A stretch of DNA of 64,000 nucleotides from Clostridium nigeriense (GCF_900086595.1 NZ_LT575472.1:1691225-1755224); one strand, 5' to 3'; positions 7,193-16,422 are shown, counted from the first letter of the stretch. A program made the numbers and translations. The notes: a model not told the origin generated them from the sequence alone.

Positions 7193-9427
7193 GTGAAAAG
7201 AAAGTATGATAAGACTAATTTATTATTTTTTATCCCTGTTTTAGGGGTTTTATTGATTTCTTCAAAATTAGATATTTTTACAACTGCATTAATTTTAATG
7301 CTAATTATAATTCTTATGTTAACTATAAACTTAGCTTATAAAAATAAAAAGTATAAAAAGTTATATAATCAAGCTGAATCTAATAAGAGAAGATATAGAA
7401 TGGCTATAGAAGCTTTAGATGGTGCTATTTGGGAATGGAGTAGTGAAAAAAATAAACTATTTATTTCAAAAAAAATAAAAGATTTACTTAAAATAAATAA
7501 TGATATAACTAGTTTTGAAGAATGGTTATCTTTTGTTTTAGAAGAAGAAAGGGAAGATATAAGGATATTTATTGAAAATACTATAGAAAATAGGATATTA
7601 GATAATTTTGTGTTAGAGCATACTGTTATTGATAGTGAAGAAAAGAGATTAACTATAAAATTTAGAGGTAAAGGGAGTATAAAAGAAGAGATATTTTATT
7701 TATCTGGTGTTATTACAGATTTTACTGAAAGAAGACGTTTAGAAAATATTAATAAGGCTAGAGAAGATAAGAATAGATTAGCATTAGAGGGATCAAAAGA
7801 TATTGTTTATTGGTGGAATGTTAAAGAAAATATTATGTCTGTAGGTAGTAGTATTAGAAAATATTTAAATATACAAGGAAGTGGAGATTTATTGATCCCA
7901 GCATCTACTTGGGAAACTTACATAATGAAAGAAGATTTAGATAGTTATAAATATAAGATTGAAAAGGTTATAAAATCTAATAAGAATGAATTTTATACTA
8001 TTGAGTATAGAATTTTAGGGAAAGATAATAAAGCCTATTGGATTGAAAGCAAAGGTAAAAAAACTATTGAAAAGAATGGGGATATATTTATTCATGGAGC
8101 TCTCTCTGATATAACTATAAGAAAAGAGAAAGAGATTGAAATTAATTATCTTAGTTTTAATGATGAAGTAACAGGAATACCTAATAGAAGATATTTTGTT
8201 CGAGAGATAAGTAGTATGATAAAAGAATATCCTAATGAAAAATTTGCTTTAATTTTCATTGATATAGATAATTTTAAATATGTTAATGATACATATGGTC
8301 ATGATACTGGAGATGCATTGTTAACTGAATTTACTAAAATAATTTTAGGAATGAATATAAAGGATTCATTATTAGCAAGATATGGTGGCGATGAGTTTAT
8401 CTTAGTTAAAAATAAGCTTAAGGGTAAAAATCAAATTAAGGATTTGTTAGATAATATAATTAAAAAACTTAGTAAACCAATTGTAGTTAATAATAAAGAG
8501 ATATTTTGTACATTAAGTATAGGCGTTAGTATTTATCCTATAGATGGCAAAGAGATTGGTATATTATTAAAAAGATCAGATATGGCTATGTATTTAGCTA
8601 AATTTAATGGAAAAAATAGATATGAATTTTTTGATTTACGAATTTTAGAAATATTAAATAGGGAATTTGATATAGAAAAGGGATTAAGAACTGCTATAGA
8701 TAATGAGGAAATAAAATTAGTTTTTCAACCTAAAATATTAATAGATTCAGGAACAGTAATTGGTTTTGAGTCATTAGTAAGATGGAATAGTAAGGATTTA
8801 GGTTTTGTCCCTCCAAATGAATTTATACCTATTGCAGAAAATTCTGGGCTTATAATTCCTATTGGTAGATATATTATTAATGAAAGTTTTAAAAAATGTA
8901 AAGAATTATCTTTAATGACAAATAGAAAATTTAAGATGGCAATTAATTTGTCAGAAGTTCAAATTCGAGATGAAGAAATAGTTGATTATGTTGCAGAGAC
9001 CTTAGAAAGATATGAATTAGATGCAAGTTATATTGAGTTTGAAATTACAGAAAGTATAATTATGAAATCAGCAGAAAAAAATATAAAAACTTTAGAAAAA
9101 CTTAAGGCTTTAGGGGTGACCTTAGCACTAGATGATTTTGGAACAGGATATTCATCTTTAAGTTATTTAAGAACATTGCCTATAGATGTATTGAAAATTG
9201 ATAAAAGTTTTATCGATGGAATATTAATTGAAGAAAAAAGTGAATATATAATAAATAGTATAATTGATTTATCTCATTACTTAAATTTATTGGTAGTGGC
9301 AGAAGGTGTAGAAACTAAGGAGCAATTAGATTATTTAAAAAGAAGTAGTTGTGATATTATCCAAGGTTATTATTTTAGTAAACCAATTCAATTTGATGAA
9401 GCTAGTAAAATGATTATTAACTCATAA
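7193..9427 (+). CDS. membrane-bound PAS-GGDEF-EAL c-di-GMP turnover protein
   Basis: About 744 residues from a GTG preceded by GGTGAT; a TTG at 7181 is a less well placed alternative. Two membrane helices lie within the first 45 residues, then two PAS-like sensor regions (about 60-180 and 190-300). A GGDEF domain follows with an intact GGDEF at 398-402, then an EAL domain whose signature is ESL (526-528); the catalytic Glu is kept. Phosphodiesterase residues NLSEVQ, EITES, DDFGTGYSS, KIDKSF and VAEGVE are present. The cyclase I-site is absent: IKDS stands where RxxD is expected. It is a paralogue of the soluble protein 5 kb upstream. Confidence 0.92.
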   Translation: MKRKYDKTNLLFFIPVLGVLLISSKLDIFTTALILMLIIILMLTINLAYKNKKYKKLYNQAESNKRRYRMAIEALDGAIWEWSSEKNKLFISKKIKDLLKINNDITSFEEWLSFVLEEEREDIRIFIENTIENRILDNFVLEHTVIDSEEKRLTIKFRGKGSIKEEIFYLSGVITDFTERRRLENINKAREDKNRLALEGSKDIVYWWNVKENIMSVGSSIRKYLNIQGSGDLLIPASTWETYIMKEDLDSYKYKIEKVIKSNKNEFYTIEYRILGKDNKAYWIESKGKKTIEKNGDIFIHGALSDITIRKEKEIEINYLSFNDEVTGIPNRRYFVREISSMIKEYPNEKFALIFIDIDNFKYVNDTYGHDTGDALLTEFTKIILGMNIKDSLLARYGGDEFILVKNKLKGKNQIKDLLDNIIKKLSKPIVVNNKEIFCTLSIGVSIYPIDGKEIGILLKRSDMAMYLAKFNGKNRYEFFDLRILEILNREFDIEKGLRTAIDNEEIKLVFQPKILIDSGTVIGFESLVRWNSKDLGFVPPNEFIPIAENSGLIIPIGRYIINESFKKCKELSLMTNRKFKMAINLSEVQIRDEEIVDYVAETLERYELDASYIEFEITESIIMKSAEKNIKTLEKLKALGVTLALDDFGTGYSSLSYLRTLPIDVLKIDKSFIDGILIEEKSEYIINSIIDLSHYLNLLVVAEGVETKEQLDYLKRSSCDIIQGYYFSKPIQFDEASKMIINS

Positions 9428-9457
9428 AAAAAAGTGCTTTTATAGCACTTTTTTTGT
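9428..9457 (+). terminator. intrinsic terminator
   Basis: AAAAAGTGC / GCACTTTTT with a seven-base loop, merging into a T run directly after the GGDEF-EAL stop codon. Confidence 0.9.
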
Positions 9458-9525
9458 TTTAATAATAATCACAAATTGGAATAAACAATCATATTATGTA
9501 ACTATATTATGCTTTGGAGGTTAAT

Positions 9526-10257
9526 ATGAAAATAATAATTGATGACCAATACAAAAATGATGATAATAATCAATATACTATAGATGAAGATGGCAATGTA
9601 AATTTGTTCATAAATATTGGAAATGAATCAGAGGAAAATGATAGTATTAATTTTAATGACAACATAAAATCTAATAATATTGAAGAGGTTATAGAAAATG
9701 AGGTTATAGAATTTGAAGGAAAAGAGAGTGGAGGAGATTCTTGTATAATAGAAGATACTTCAGGAGAAGGAAGTACAATTAATAGTGAAAATCCTTGGAA
9801 AGAAGAAAAATATTCAAGAGACTATAATAATATATATTCACAAATAGAGGATAATTTAGAGGAAAATTATTCTAGAAAGAATGAAGTATATGATAATAAG
9901 AAAGATGTTATTATAAGTCAAGAGCAAGTAAGAGTACCTGAAGAGAAAGGTGTTATTGAAGTTTATTCAAAACTTGGCTCTAAAGAAGGAATAGAATTAA
10001 AAGGAGCAAGAATTAACTTATATTTATTAAATGGTGTTTCTCCAAAGTTATATGATTCTAAATTTTCAGATGGAATAGGAAAAGTATCATTTAATAATTT
10101 ACCTAATGGATGCTATAGAATTATTGCAATTGTAGATAGAAGATTCTTTGAAAAACCAATATATTATAATTGGAATGAGGTAACAATAGATAGTAATAAC
10201 AAGCACTCAAGTGTTGTGGTAGTAAATAAAATTAAATCAGGATACTATAAAAGGTAG
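9526..10257 (+). CDS. hypothetical acidic protein with C-terminal Cna-B/SpaA-like beta domain
   Basis: 243 residues from the ATG that follows TTGGAGG; an in-frame TTG at 9514 lies inside that ribosome site and is not the start. Residues about 1-135 are low-complexity, very rich in Glu, Asp, Asn and Ile. Residues about 135-235 read as a beta sandwich of the prealbumin-like Cna-B/SpaA type (GVIEVYSKL, GARINLYLLNG, SDGIGKVSFNNLPNGCYRIIA). No signal peptide, membrane segment or LPXTG motif is visible, so a cytosolic or spore-associated place is more likely than the wall. Family not recognised by name. Confidence 0.7.
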   Translation: MKIIIDDQYKNDDNNQYTIDEDGNVNLFINIGNESEENDSINFNDNIKSNNIEEVIENEVIEFEGKESGGDSCIIEDTSGEGSTINSENPWKEEKYSRDYNNIYSQIEDNLEENYSRKNEVYDNKKDVIISQEQVRVPEEKGVIEVYSKLGSKEGIELKGARINLYLLNGVSPKLYDSKFSDGIGKVSFNNLPNGCYRIIAIVDRRFFEKPIYYNWNEVTIDSNNKHSSVVVVNKIKSGYYKR

Positions 10258-10277
10258 ATAAAGGTATAATAAAAATA

Positions 10278-10325
10278 TAAATAAAGCTTATGGAATTTAA
10301 TAATAAACTGTAAGCTTTATTTTTA
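10278..10325 (+). terminator. intrinsic terminator
   Basis: AATAAAGCTTA / TAAGCTTTATT with a 20-base loop and following T-rich tail, closing the preceding hypothetical gene. Confidence 0.8.
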
Positions 10326-10381
10326 TATTTAATTAATATAAAATATAGTAGAGAAATAGGTAAGTAGAAGGGAAGATACAT

Positions 10382-10846
10382 ATGAAAATTAGAATTAAAT
10401 ATTTTGATGGAGCAACTAAACTTAAAAAAATAACTAAGGGAAACTGGATTGATGTTTATGCTAATACAGATATATTTATAGAAGAAGGAAATAGAGCTAT
10501 GATACCTTTAGGGTTTGCTTTAGAACTACCTAATGGATGGGAAGGACATTTAGCACCTAGAAGTAGTACTTTTAAGACTTGGGGAGTGATTCAAACTAAC
10601 TCTGTAGGAGTAGTTGATGATACTTATATAGGAGACAATGATCAATGGCATATGCCTATTTTTTGTCTTCAGGGTAAAGAGACTTTAAAAGAAGATGGAA
10701 TAGAAAAAAGAGGGACATGGATTAAAAAAGGTGATAAAATAGGACAGTTTAGAATAATGGAAGTTATGCCAACAATAGAATTTGAGGAAGTTGAATCTTT
10801 TGGAAACGAAGATAGAGGAGGATTTGGCTCAACAGGCAAGAAATAA
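10382..10846 (+). CDS. dut: dUTP diphosphatase (trimeric dUTPase fold)
   Basis: 154 residues with the five dUTPase motifs in order: the Asp of motif 1 (NWIDVYA), APRSST (motif 2, about 58-63), the motif 3 region VGVVDDTYIGDND (about 76-88), GDKIGQFRI (motif 4) and RGGFGSTG (motif 5). It hydrolyses dUTP to dUMP and PPi, keeping uracil out of DNA and feeding dTMP synthesis. A roughly 20-residue insertion (around LQGKETLKEDGIEKRG) separates motifs 3 and 4, as in several clostridial and phage homologues. It has its own terminator upstream and a repeat element downstream. Confidence 0.92.
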   Translation: MKIRIKYFDGATKLKKITKGNWIDVYANTDIFIEEGNRAMIPLGFALELPNGWEGHLAPRSSTFKTWGVIQTNSVGVVDDTYIGDNDQWHMPIFCLQGKETLKEDGIEKRGTWIKKGDKIGQFRIMEVMPTIEFEEVESFGNEDRGGFGSTGKK

Positions 10847-10863
10847 AAATGCCAACATTTTTA

Positions 10864-11020
10864 TAATGAAAAATTAAAAATTAAGAATGAAGAATTAATG
10901 AAAAAATACTTTGGATTTTTGAATAGAAGGTGCTTTGCACAAATTAATATTTAATTTTGCTATGAAAAACATCCTCAATTTTGCATTCTTCATTCTTAAT
11001 TCAAAGATTGCTTTGCAATT
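10864..11020. repeat. MITE-like palindromic repeat element
   Basis: About 155 non-coding bases bounded by a perfect 16-bp inverted repeat (ATTAAGAATGAAGAAT at 10880-10895 and its complement at 10985-11000). Inside and at its end are two small hairpins, GTGCTTTGCAC and TTGCTTTGCAA. One edge touches the stop codon of the ABC-F gene. A related element is present at the end of csrA (around 56.5 kb). No transposase is encoded, so it is best described as a non-autonomous element. Confidence 0.65.
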
Positions 11021-12952
11021 TTAAATCTGTGATAGAATTTCTAGATTTTCCCACTCCTCATATAGAGAAGCTATTTCTTCCTCTAAAATTTTTATTTCTT
11101 TACTAATTCTTTCACTTTCGCTTGGGTTTGAATATACTTCTTCGAGACAAAGCTTTTCTTGAAGTGAAAGCAAATTATCTTCACTTTTAGCTATATCCTC
11201 TTCTATTTTCTTAAGCTTAAGTTTTTGAGCTTTTTCTTCTTTTTCTTGTTCTCTTCTTTTCTTTTTTTCTTCCTTAAGTTGAGTTTTCGTTTTACCACTA
11301 GCCAACTCTTCAAGAATTTCAAATCTATTAGGGTTAATTTTCTTTTCTTGATAATAACTATAATTTCCTAAATATTCTTTTACCCCATCTTCTTTAAGTT
11401 CAAGTATTCTATTAATAACTTTGTTTAAGAAATATCTATCATGGGATATAACCATTAAGGTGCCATCATAAGTTAATAGAGCATCTTCTAAAGCTTCTCT
11501 AGAAATAATATCTAAGTGATTTGTAGGCTCATCTAATAGCAATAAATTTGATCTAGAAAGCATTAGTTTTAATAAATTAATCCTACATTTTTCTCCACCA
11601 CTTAAAGTATTAATGACTTTAAATACATCATCTCCTGTAAATAAGAAAGAAGCCAAAGCACCTCTCAATTTTGATGTAGTCAATATTGGGAATTCATCCC
11701 AAACTTCGTCTATAATAGTTTTATCTAAATTTAAGTCAGATTGCTCCTGATCATAATAACCAACATTTACATTTGTGCCTAAAAGAACTTTACCATTATC
11801 AGCTTCTATATTATTTAAGATAATCTTAAATAGTGTAGTTTTACCACGACCATTTTCTCCAATTAAAGCTACTTTTTCTCCTCTTTTAAGATCTATATTT
11901 AATCCAGAGAAAAGCCTATTTTCTCCATAACTTTTAGATAAGTTTTCAATATGAAGAACATCATGACCGCTTTTAACAGAGGTTTCAAATTTGATTTTAG
12001 AGGCTTCTTTATCTTTATCAGGAGCATCTATTTTTTCCATTTTATCCAAAACTTTTTCTCTACTTTCAGCTGCTCTTATACTTTTCTCTCTATTAAAACT
12101 TCTAAACTTTTCTATTATTGCTTCTTGTCTTTTAATTTCAGCTTGTTGTAAGTTATAAGCTTTTAATTGAGCTTCATAATTTTTCTTTCTTTGCTCAATA
12201 AACTTAGTATAAGAAACATTGTAGCAATTAACATGACCATTAATTACTTCAAAAGTATTATTAGTTACAGCATCCAAGAAAAATCTATCATGGGAAATTA
12301 CCAAAATAGTCCCTTTATAATTTTTCAAATATTCTTCAAGCCATTCTATAGCTTCTAAATCTAAGTGGTTTGTAGGTTCATCTAATAAAATTATATCAGG
12401 ATTTTTTAATAGAAGTTTGCATAAAGATACTCTAGTTTTTTGACCACCACTTAAAGTACCTATGGATTTATCAAAATCTTCTTCTAAAAAACCTAGTCCT
12501 TTTAAAACCCTAGAAATTTCTCCTTTATATGTATATCCACCTTTATGAGAATATAGATCTTGTAATGTAGTATAATCTTTTATAATTTTTTCATGGTAAG
12601 TAGCGTTACTTTCATCATAAGGTTCAGACATTTTAATTTCTAAAGTGTGAAGCTTATTTTCTATATCTAATAACTCTTTAAATACTAAATTCATTTCAGT
12701 GTAAATAGTATTTTGCAAATCTAAATCAACATGTTGAGATAAATAACCTATACTTTTGTTTTTATCTATAAATATTTCTCCATCATCTTGGACAATTTCT
12801 TTACAGATTATTTTAAATAAGGTTGATTTACCTTCACCATTTCCACCAATAATACCAACTTTATCTCCTTCATTTATAGAAAAAGTGACTTTCTTTAAAA
12901 CTTCTTGTATGCCATAGCTTTTTGATATATCTTTACAACTTAAAACTACCAT
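11021..12952 (-). CDS. ABC-F family ATPase (ribosome-associated translation factor type)
   Basis: 643 residues with two ABC cassettes and no membrane segments. The first has Walker A GGNGEGKS at 36-43, signature LSGGQ and DEPTNHLD. The second repeats GENGRGKT, LSGGE and DEPTNHLD. A charged linker joins them (about 240-310, the P-site tRNA-interacting motif region), and a long Lys/Glu coiled coil ends the protein (about 545-640). That matches the Uup/YfmR-like group that acts on ribosomes rather than transport. Ribosome site AGGAGG. Its stop codon abuts the palindromic repeat. Whether it gives antibiotic protection or is a housekeeping factor cannot be decided. Confidence 0.9.
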   Translation of the reverse strand: MVVLSCKDISKSYGIQEVLKKVTFSINEGDKVGIIGGNGEGKSTLFKIICKEIVQDDGEIFIDKNKSIGYLSQHVDLDLQNTIYTEMNLVFKELLDIENKLHTLEIKMSEPYDESNATYHEKIIKDYTTLQDLYSHKGGYTYKGEISRVLKGLGFLEEDFDKSIGTLSGGQKTRVSLCKLLLKNPDIILLDEPTNHLDLEAIEWLEEYLKNYKGTILVISHDRFFLDAVTNNTFEVINGHVNCYNVSYTKFIEQRKKNYEAQLKAYNLQQAEIKRQEAIIEKFRSFNREKSIRAAESREKVLDKMEKIDAPDKDKEASKIKFETSVKSGHDVLHIENLSKSYGENRLFSGLNIDLKRGEKVALIGENGRGKTTLFKIILNNIEADNGKVLLGTNVNVGYYDQEQSDLNLDKTIIDEVWDEFPILTTSKLRGALASFLFTGDDVFKVINTLSGGEKCRINLLKLMLSRSNLLLLDEPTNHLDIISREALEDALLTYDGTLMVISHDRYFLNKVINRILELKEDGVKEYLGNYSYYQEKKINPNRFEILEELASGKTKTQLKEEKKKRREQEKEEKAQKLKLKKIEEDIAKSEDNLLSLQEKLCLEEVYSNPSESERISKEIKILEEEIASLYEEWENLEILSQI

Positions 12953-13047
12953 TTTTTCCTCCTAAATTAAATGTATATATAAACTTAAATTACATAATTT
13001 CAAAATTAACAATTTTATTATACTCTATGGTAGGTACCTAGGCAAAT

Positions 13048-13075
13048 AAAAGGGGCTGTTGTAACAGCCCCTTAA
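13048..13075 (-). terminator. intrinsic terminator of the PFK gene
   Basis: AAGGGGCTGTT / AACAGCCCCTT with a two-base loop. Read on the minus strand it runs into TTTTATTT, which suits the phosphofructokinase gene that ends just upstream of it on that strand. Confidence 0.8.
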
Positions 13076-13121
13076 TATAAAATCTATAATATATAATTAA
13101 ATTTTCATTGCGAAAGAAGAA

Positions 13122-14339
13122 CTATCTTGAAATAGTTCTAAATTTAGGTAAGTGATTATCTATTACTAGAGAAGGTAATCCTGAAATTAAAGGTAAAAAG
13201 TAATCTAAAGCTTCTTCCTTAATATGATTTCCTTCTTCATTTATTAATTCTTTAGGAAAATATTTTACATTGTTAGCTATTTTATCTGCTTCAACAAGAA
13301 TATGAGAAGTTTTATATGGAGCATTTGATTCTCTTTTAATTGCTACCATATATCCACTATTTCCTTCTAAAGCAAATTTTAGTGCTGAACGGCCTACATC
13401 AAAGGCCTCCTGTAAATCTATATCAGAAGCACAATGCATAGCGCATCTTTGTAGAACGCCAAGTTCTAAAGATTTAACCCTATTAGTTATGCTTGAATTT
13501 ATTATTAAATTTTTAAGATAAGCTCCAACTCCACCTAGTTGAGCATGTCCAAATTTATCATGAGCTTGGCTTTTAACTTCAGTTATAAATTTTCCTTCAG
13601 AGTTTCTAAGACCTTCTGAAACTACTATAAAAACTTTGTTATTTTCTTCAAATCTTTTTCTAACATCAATTAAGAAATTTTCTATATCAAAGGCAACTTC
13701 CGGTAAATATATAAAATCAGCCACAGGTTTACCGTTAATTCTAGCAATGCAAGCAGATGCAGCAAGCCATCCAGTATCTCTTCCCATAGTTTCTAATATA
13801 AAGATACCATTATTTATGTAAACAGAAGAATCTAAATATGTTTCTAGAGCGGTAGTTGCAATAAATTTTGCTGCACTTCCAAAACCAGGTGTATGATCTG
13901 TAAACATTAAGTCATTATCAATTGTTTTAGGTATTCCTATAAACTTTATATCAATTCCTGTTTTTTTAGCATAACCTCCTAGTTTGGCAATTGTATCCAT
14001 AGAATCATTTCCACCAACATAAAAAAATGCTTTTATATCATTAGATTTTAGTATATCTAAAAGTCTATCATATTCTTCTGTTGACTCCTCTAGCTTTTTC
14101 ATTTTATATCTACATGAGCCTAAACCAGAAGAAGGTGTGTATCTAAATTCATTTATTTCACTTTCGGAAAGGGAGGATAAATCTATTATGTTTCCCTTTA
14201 AAATTCCTTCTATTCCATTTAAACCAGCATATACTTTATTAAAGGCATTAATTTCTTTATTAGCTTGTAATAATCCTACTACACTTGAATTTATTACAGA
14301 TGTTGGACCACCAGATTGTGCTACTATACAATTAGCCAT
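13122..14339 (-). CDS. phosphofructokinase, probably pyrophosphate-dependent
   Basis: 405 residues from the ATG that follows AAGGAGTG; a longer frame from 14369 would place the ribosome site inside the gene. It phosphorylates fructose-6-phosphate in glycolysis. The phosphoryl-donor site reads GGND (109-112) and PKTIDND (137-143). Asp at the second position and Lys in PKTIDND are the family marks of PPi-using enzymes; ATP enzymes have GGDG and PGTIDND. PPi use is therefore inferred from motifs. Sugar-site residues MGRDTGW are present. Single gene with its own terminator. Confidence 0.85.
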   Translation of the reverse strand: MANCIVAQSGGPTSVINSSVVGLLQANKEINAFNKVYAGLNGIEGILKGNIIDLSSLSESEINEFRYTPSSGLGSCRYKMKKLEESTEEYDRLLDILKSNDIKAFFYVGGNDSMDTIAKLGGYAKKTGIDIKFIGIPKTIDNDLMFTDHTPGFGSAAKFIATTALETYLDSSVYINNGIFILETMGRDTGWLAASACIARINGKPVADFIYLPEVAFDIENFLIDVRKRFEENNKVFIVVSEGLRNSEGKFITEVKSQAHDKFGHAQLGGVGAYLKNLIINSSITNRVKSLELGVLQRCAMHCASDIDLQEAFDVGRSALKFALEGNSGYMVAIKRESNAPYKTSHILVEADKIANNVKYFPKELINEEGNHIKEEALDYFLPLISGLPSLVIDNHLPKFRTISR

Positions 14340-14526
14340 TACGCTACACTCCTTTATAAAAAAATACATAATGTGATATACAATTTAATATATAATATAC
14401 TCTATTTAATAATATACAACAAAAATTAATTGAAATAAAGTCTTTATTAAAAAATAATACATAAATATTTAATTTTATAATTATATATATTCTATAATTT
14501 ATATGTTTTGGAGGAATTTTTATAAA

Positions 14527-15081
14527 ATGGGATTAAAGGAAGTAATTTTAATTGGAATAGCTTTATCTATGGACGCCCTTGGTCTTAGTATTAGTTTAGG
14601 AATAAACCCTTATTTAGTAAAAAAAAATAAAATTAGATTTATTTTATCTTTCGCTTTTTTTCAATTCTTTTTTTTGTTTTTAGGAGGAATAGCTGGTAGA
14701 TTCTTTGATACATATATTGTTTCTATTCCTAATATGATAGGTGGAATTATAGTTTCAGCTATAGGAGTTATAATGATAATATCAGTATTTAATAATAATG
14801 ATAAAGATGACTCTATATTAATAAAGAAGTCTATGTATATGGTTCTAGGAATGTCAGTAAGTGTTGATGCTTTAGTTGTAGGATTTACTGCATTTCATGA
14901 AGTAATAAGAATTTTAATTTTTTTAGACTCAGTAATAGTTGGACTTATTACTTTACTTATTTGTACAACAGGATTTTTTCTATGTAGATATGCTAGAAAG
15001 ATAAATTTTATATGTAAGTACGCAGATCTTTTAGGTGGATTAATATTGTTAATACTGGGGATTGAAATGATAATTTTTTAA
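14527..15081 (+). CDS. MntP/YtaF-like membrane transporter (putative manganese efflux)
   Basis: 184 residues from the ATG after TTGGAGGA; an ATG at 14503 overlaps that site and is less likely. Six hydrophobic segments. Three family motifs: ALSMDALGLSISLG at the start, GMSVSVDALVVGFT in the middle with its conserved Asp, and ADLLGGLILLILG at the end. This matches the MntP/DUF204 family, some of which export Mn2+ and some of which (YtaF) are sporulation membrane proteins. The neighbouring Fur-family gene favours a metal role, but no riboswitch or operator is obvious before it. Confidence 0.78.
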   Translation: MGLKEVILIGIALSMDALGLSISLGINPYLVKKNKIRFILSFAFFQFFFLFLGGIAGRFFDTYIVSIPNMIGGIIVSAIGVIMIISVFNNNDKDDSILIKKSMYMVLGMSVSVDALVVGFTAFHEVIRILIFLDSVIVGLITLLICTTGFFLCRYARKINFICKYADLLGGLILLILGIEMIIF

Positions 15082-15084
15082 TGT

Positions 15085-15112
15085 TTGATAACTGTACTAA
15101 TAATGATATAAT
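15085..15112 (+). promoter_or_regulatory. sigma-A-type promoter of the Fur-family gene
   Basis: TTGATA, 16 bases, TATAAT. It begins a few bases after the stop of the MntP-like gene and about 35 bases ahead of the regulator's ATG, so the regulator can be transcribed independently. Confidence 0.55.
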
Positions 15113-15145
15113 TTATATATTAGAGTATAACGTTAGGAGAAGAAA

Positions 15146-15556
15146 ATGATCTGGGAAAATTATTTAAAAGAAAATGGAATTAGGGTTACTGCAGGAAGAA
15201 TTTCGATTTTAAATATAATAGAAGCATCAGATAAAGGTTTATCAGCAGACAGTATATATACAGAATGCAAAAAACAAGAAAATAATTTAAATTTAAGTAC
15301 AATATATAGAACTTTAGAACTTTTAGAAGAAAAAAATGTAATTAAAAAAATAAATATAGATGGTCCAGCAATATTTGTACTTAAAAAGGAAAATCATAAA
15401 CATATATTACAATGTGATGTTTGCCATAAATCTGTTGAGATACCATGTCCAATGGAAGAGATAGAGGAGGCAATTAAAGCTCAGGTTGGATTTAGTTTAA
15501 CTAAACATAAATTAGAATTAAATGGTATATGTGACAAGTGTAAAAAAAGAAAATAG
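15146..15556 (+). CDS. Fur-family metalloregulator, probably Zur
   Basis: 136 residues. A winged-helix DNA-binding half (residues 1-80; TAGRISILNIIE, STIYRTLELLEEKNVI) precedes a metal-binding dimerisation half with HKHILQCDVC and a second CDKC pair, the structural zinc CxxC motifs of the family. Genes of a zinc-type ABC transporter lie convergent immediately downstream, and their promoter carries a Fur-family 7-1-7 palindrome. A zinc role (Zur) is therefore the best inference; PerR or Fur cannot be excluded by residues alone. Ribosome site AGGAGA. Confidence 0.85.
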   Translation: MIWENYLKENGIRVTAGRISILNIIEASDKGLSADSIYTECKKQENNLNLSTIYRTLELLEEKNVIKKINIDGPAIFVLKKENHKHILQCDVCHKSVEIPCPMEEIEEAIKAQVGFSLTKHKLELNGICDKCKKRK

Positions 15557-15557
15557 C

Positions 15558-15586
15558 AAAAAGGGCTGCTACAAGCAGCCCTTAAT
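15558..15586. terminator. shared terminator between convergent zur-like and zinc ABC genes
   Basis: AAGGGCTGCT / AGCAGCCCTT with a three-base loop. The T tail is clear on the minus strand (CCCTTTTTGC), so it mainly ends the ABC transporter operon, though it may serve both genes. Confidence 0.8.
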
Positions 15587-15600
15587 GTATAATATAGAAT

Positions 15601-16401
15601 TTAACGAGTTATACTTAAAAACTTTTCAAATATAATAACAAGTATCAAAGTAAATACTGAGGTAATTGCAATTGTACCCCCTGGAGCACTATTTATATAA
15701 TATGATAAAACAAGGCCCATCATTATATCAAATATACCAAAGCATATAGCTGATATTAGAGTAGTTTTAAAGCCTTTCTTTAACTGCATGGCAGTTGCAA
15801 CAGGAACTATCATTATAGAAGATATAACTAAAATCCCCATAACTCTTATAGACATTGAAATAGTTGCACCAACTAATATTGTAAATATGTAGTTTATAAG
15901 TTTAACTTTTATTCCAGATGTTTTTGCACCTTCTTCATCAAAGGTAATATAAACAAGCTTATTATATAAGAATATTAATATAAATAAACAAATCATTCCT
16001 ACAATTAAAATTAAAAGTATGTCTTGTGGAGACACCGTCAATATACTGCCAAATAAAAATGAGTTTACCTTTGCAGATGCTTTTCCACTACTAATTAAAA
16101 TAATAGCTATACCTAGACTAAAGGTAAGAACTAATGACATAACAAGTTCCGCATATTTTTTATAGTATTCCCTTAATAATTCTATTATAATTGCGCATAG
16201 CGTGGTAAATAAAAAAGCTGTTATTAATGGATTAACTCCAATAACTAGGCCTATGGCAACCCCTGCAAAGGATGAATGTGATAAAGTATCTCCAATCATA
16301 GAATAACGTCTAAGTACTAAAAAAAGACCTATGAATGGACAAAGTATAGATATAATAAAGCCTGCTATAAAGGCGTTTTGCATAAAATCTAATTGAAACA
16401 T
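15601..16401 (-). CDS. zinc/manganese-type ABC transporter permease (ZnuB family)
   Basis: 266 residues with eight hydrophobic segments. The start, DFMQNAFIAGFIISILCPFIGLFLVLRRYSMIGDTLSHSSFAGVA, is the typical opening of the ABC-3 metal permease family (ZnuB, MntB, AdcB), with the conserved GDTLSHSSFAG loop. It forms the membrane channel for the ATPase encoded 21 bases upstream. No lipoprotein binding component is encoded next to it. Zinc is favoured by the adjacent Fur-family gene and the operator ahead of the operon. Confidence 0.88.
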   Translation of the reverse strand: MFQLDFMQNAFIAGFIISILCPFIGLFLVLRRYSMIGDTLSHSSFAGVAIGLVIGVNPLITAFLFTTLCAIIIELLREYYKKYAELVMSLVLTFSLGIAIILISSGKASAKVNSFLFGSILTVSPQDILLILIVGMICLFILIFLYNKLVYITFDEEGAKTSGIKVKLINYIFTILVGATISMSIRVMGILVISSIMIVPVATAMQLKKGFKTTLISAICFGIFDIMMGLVLSYYINSAPGGTIAITSVFTLILVIIFEKFLSITR

Positions 16402-16422
16402 CTAATTTAACCTTCCTAAATA

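Noticed and set aside
10864..11020. CRISPR-like or IS element at this repeat
   Set aside because: Single palindrome without regular spacers and without any transposase or TnpB frame.
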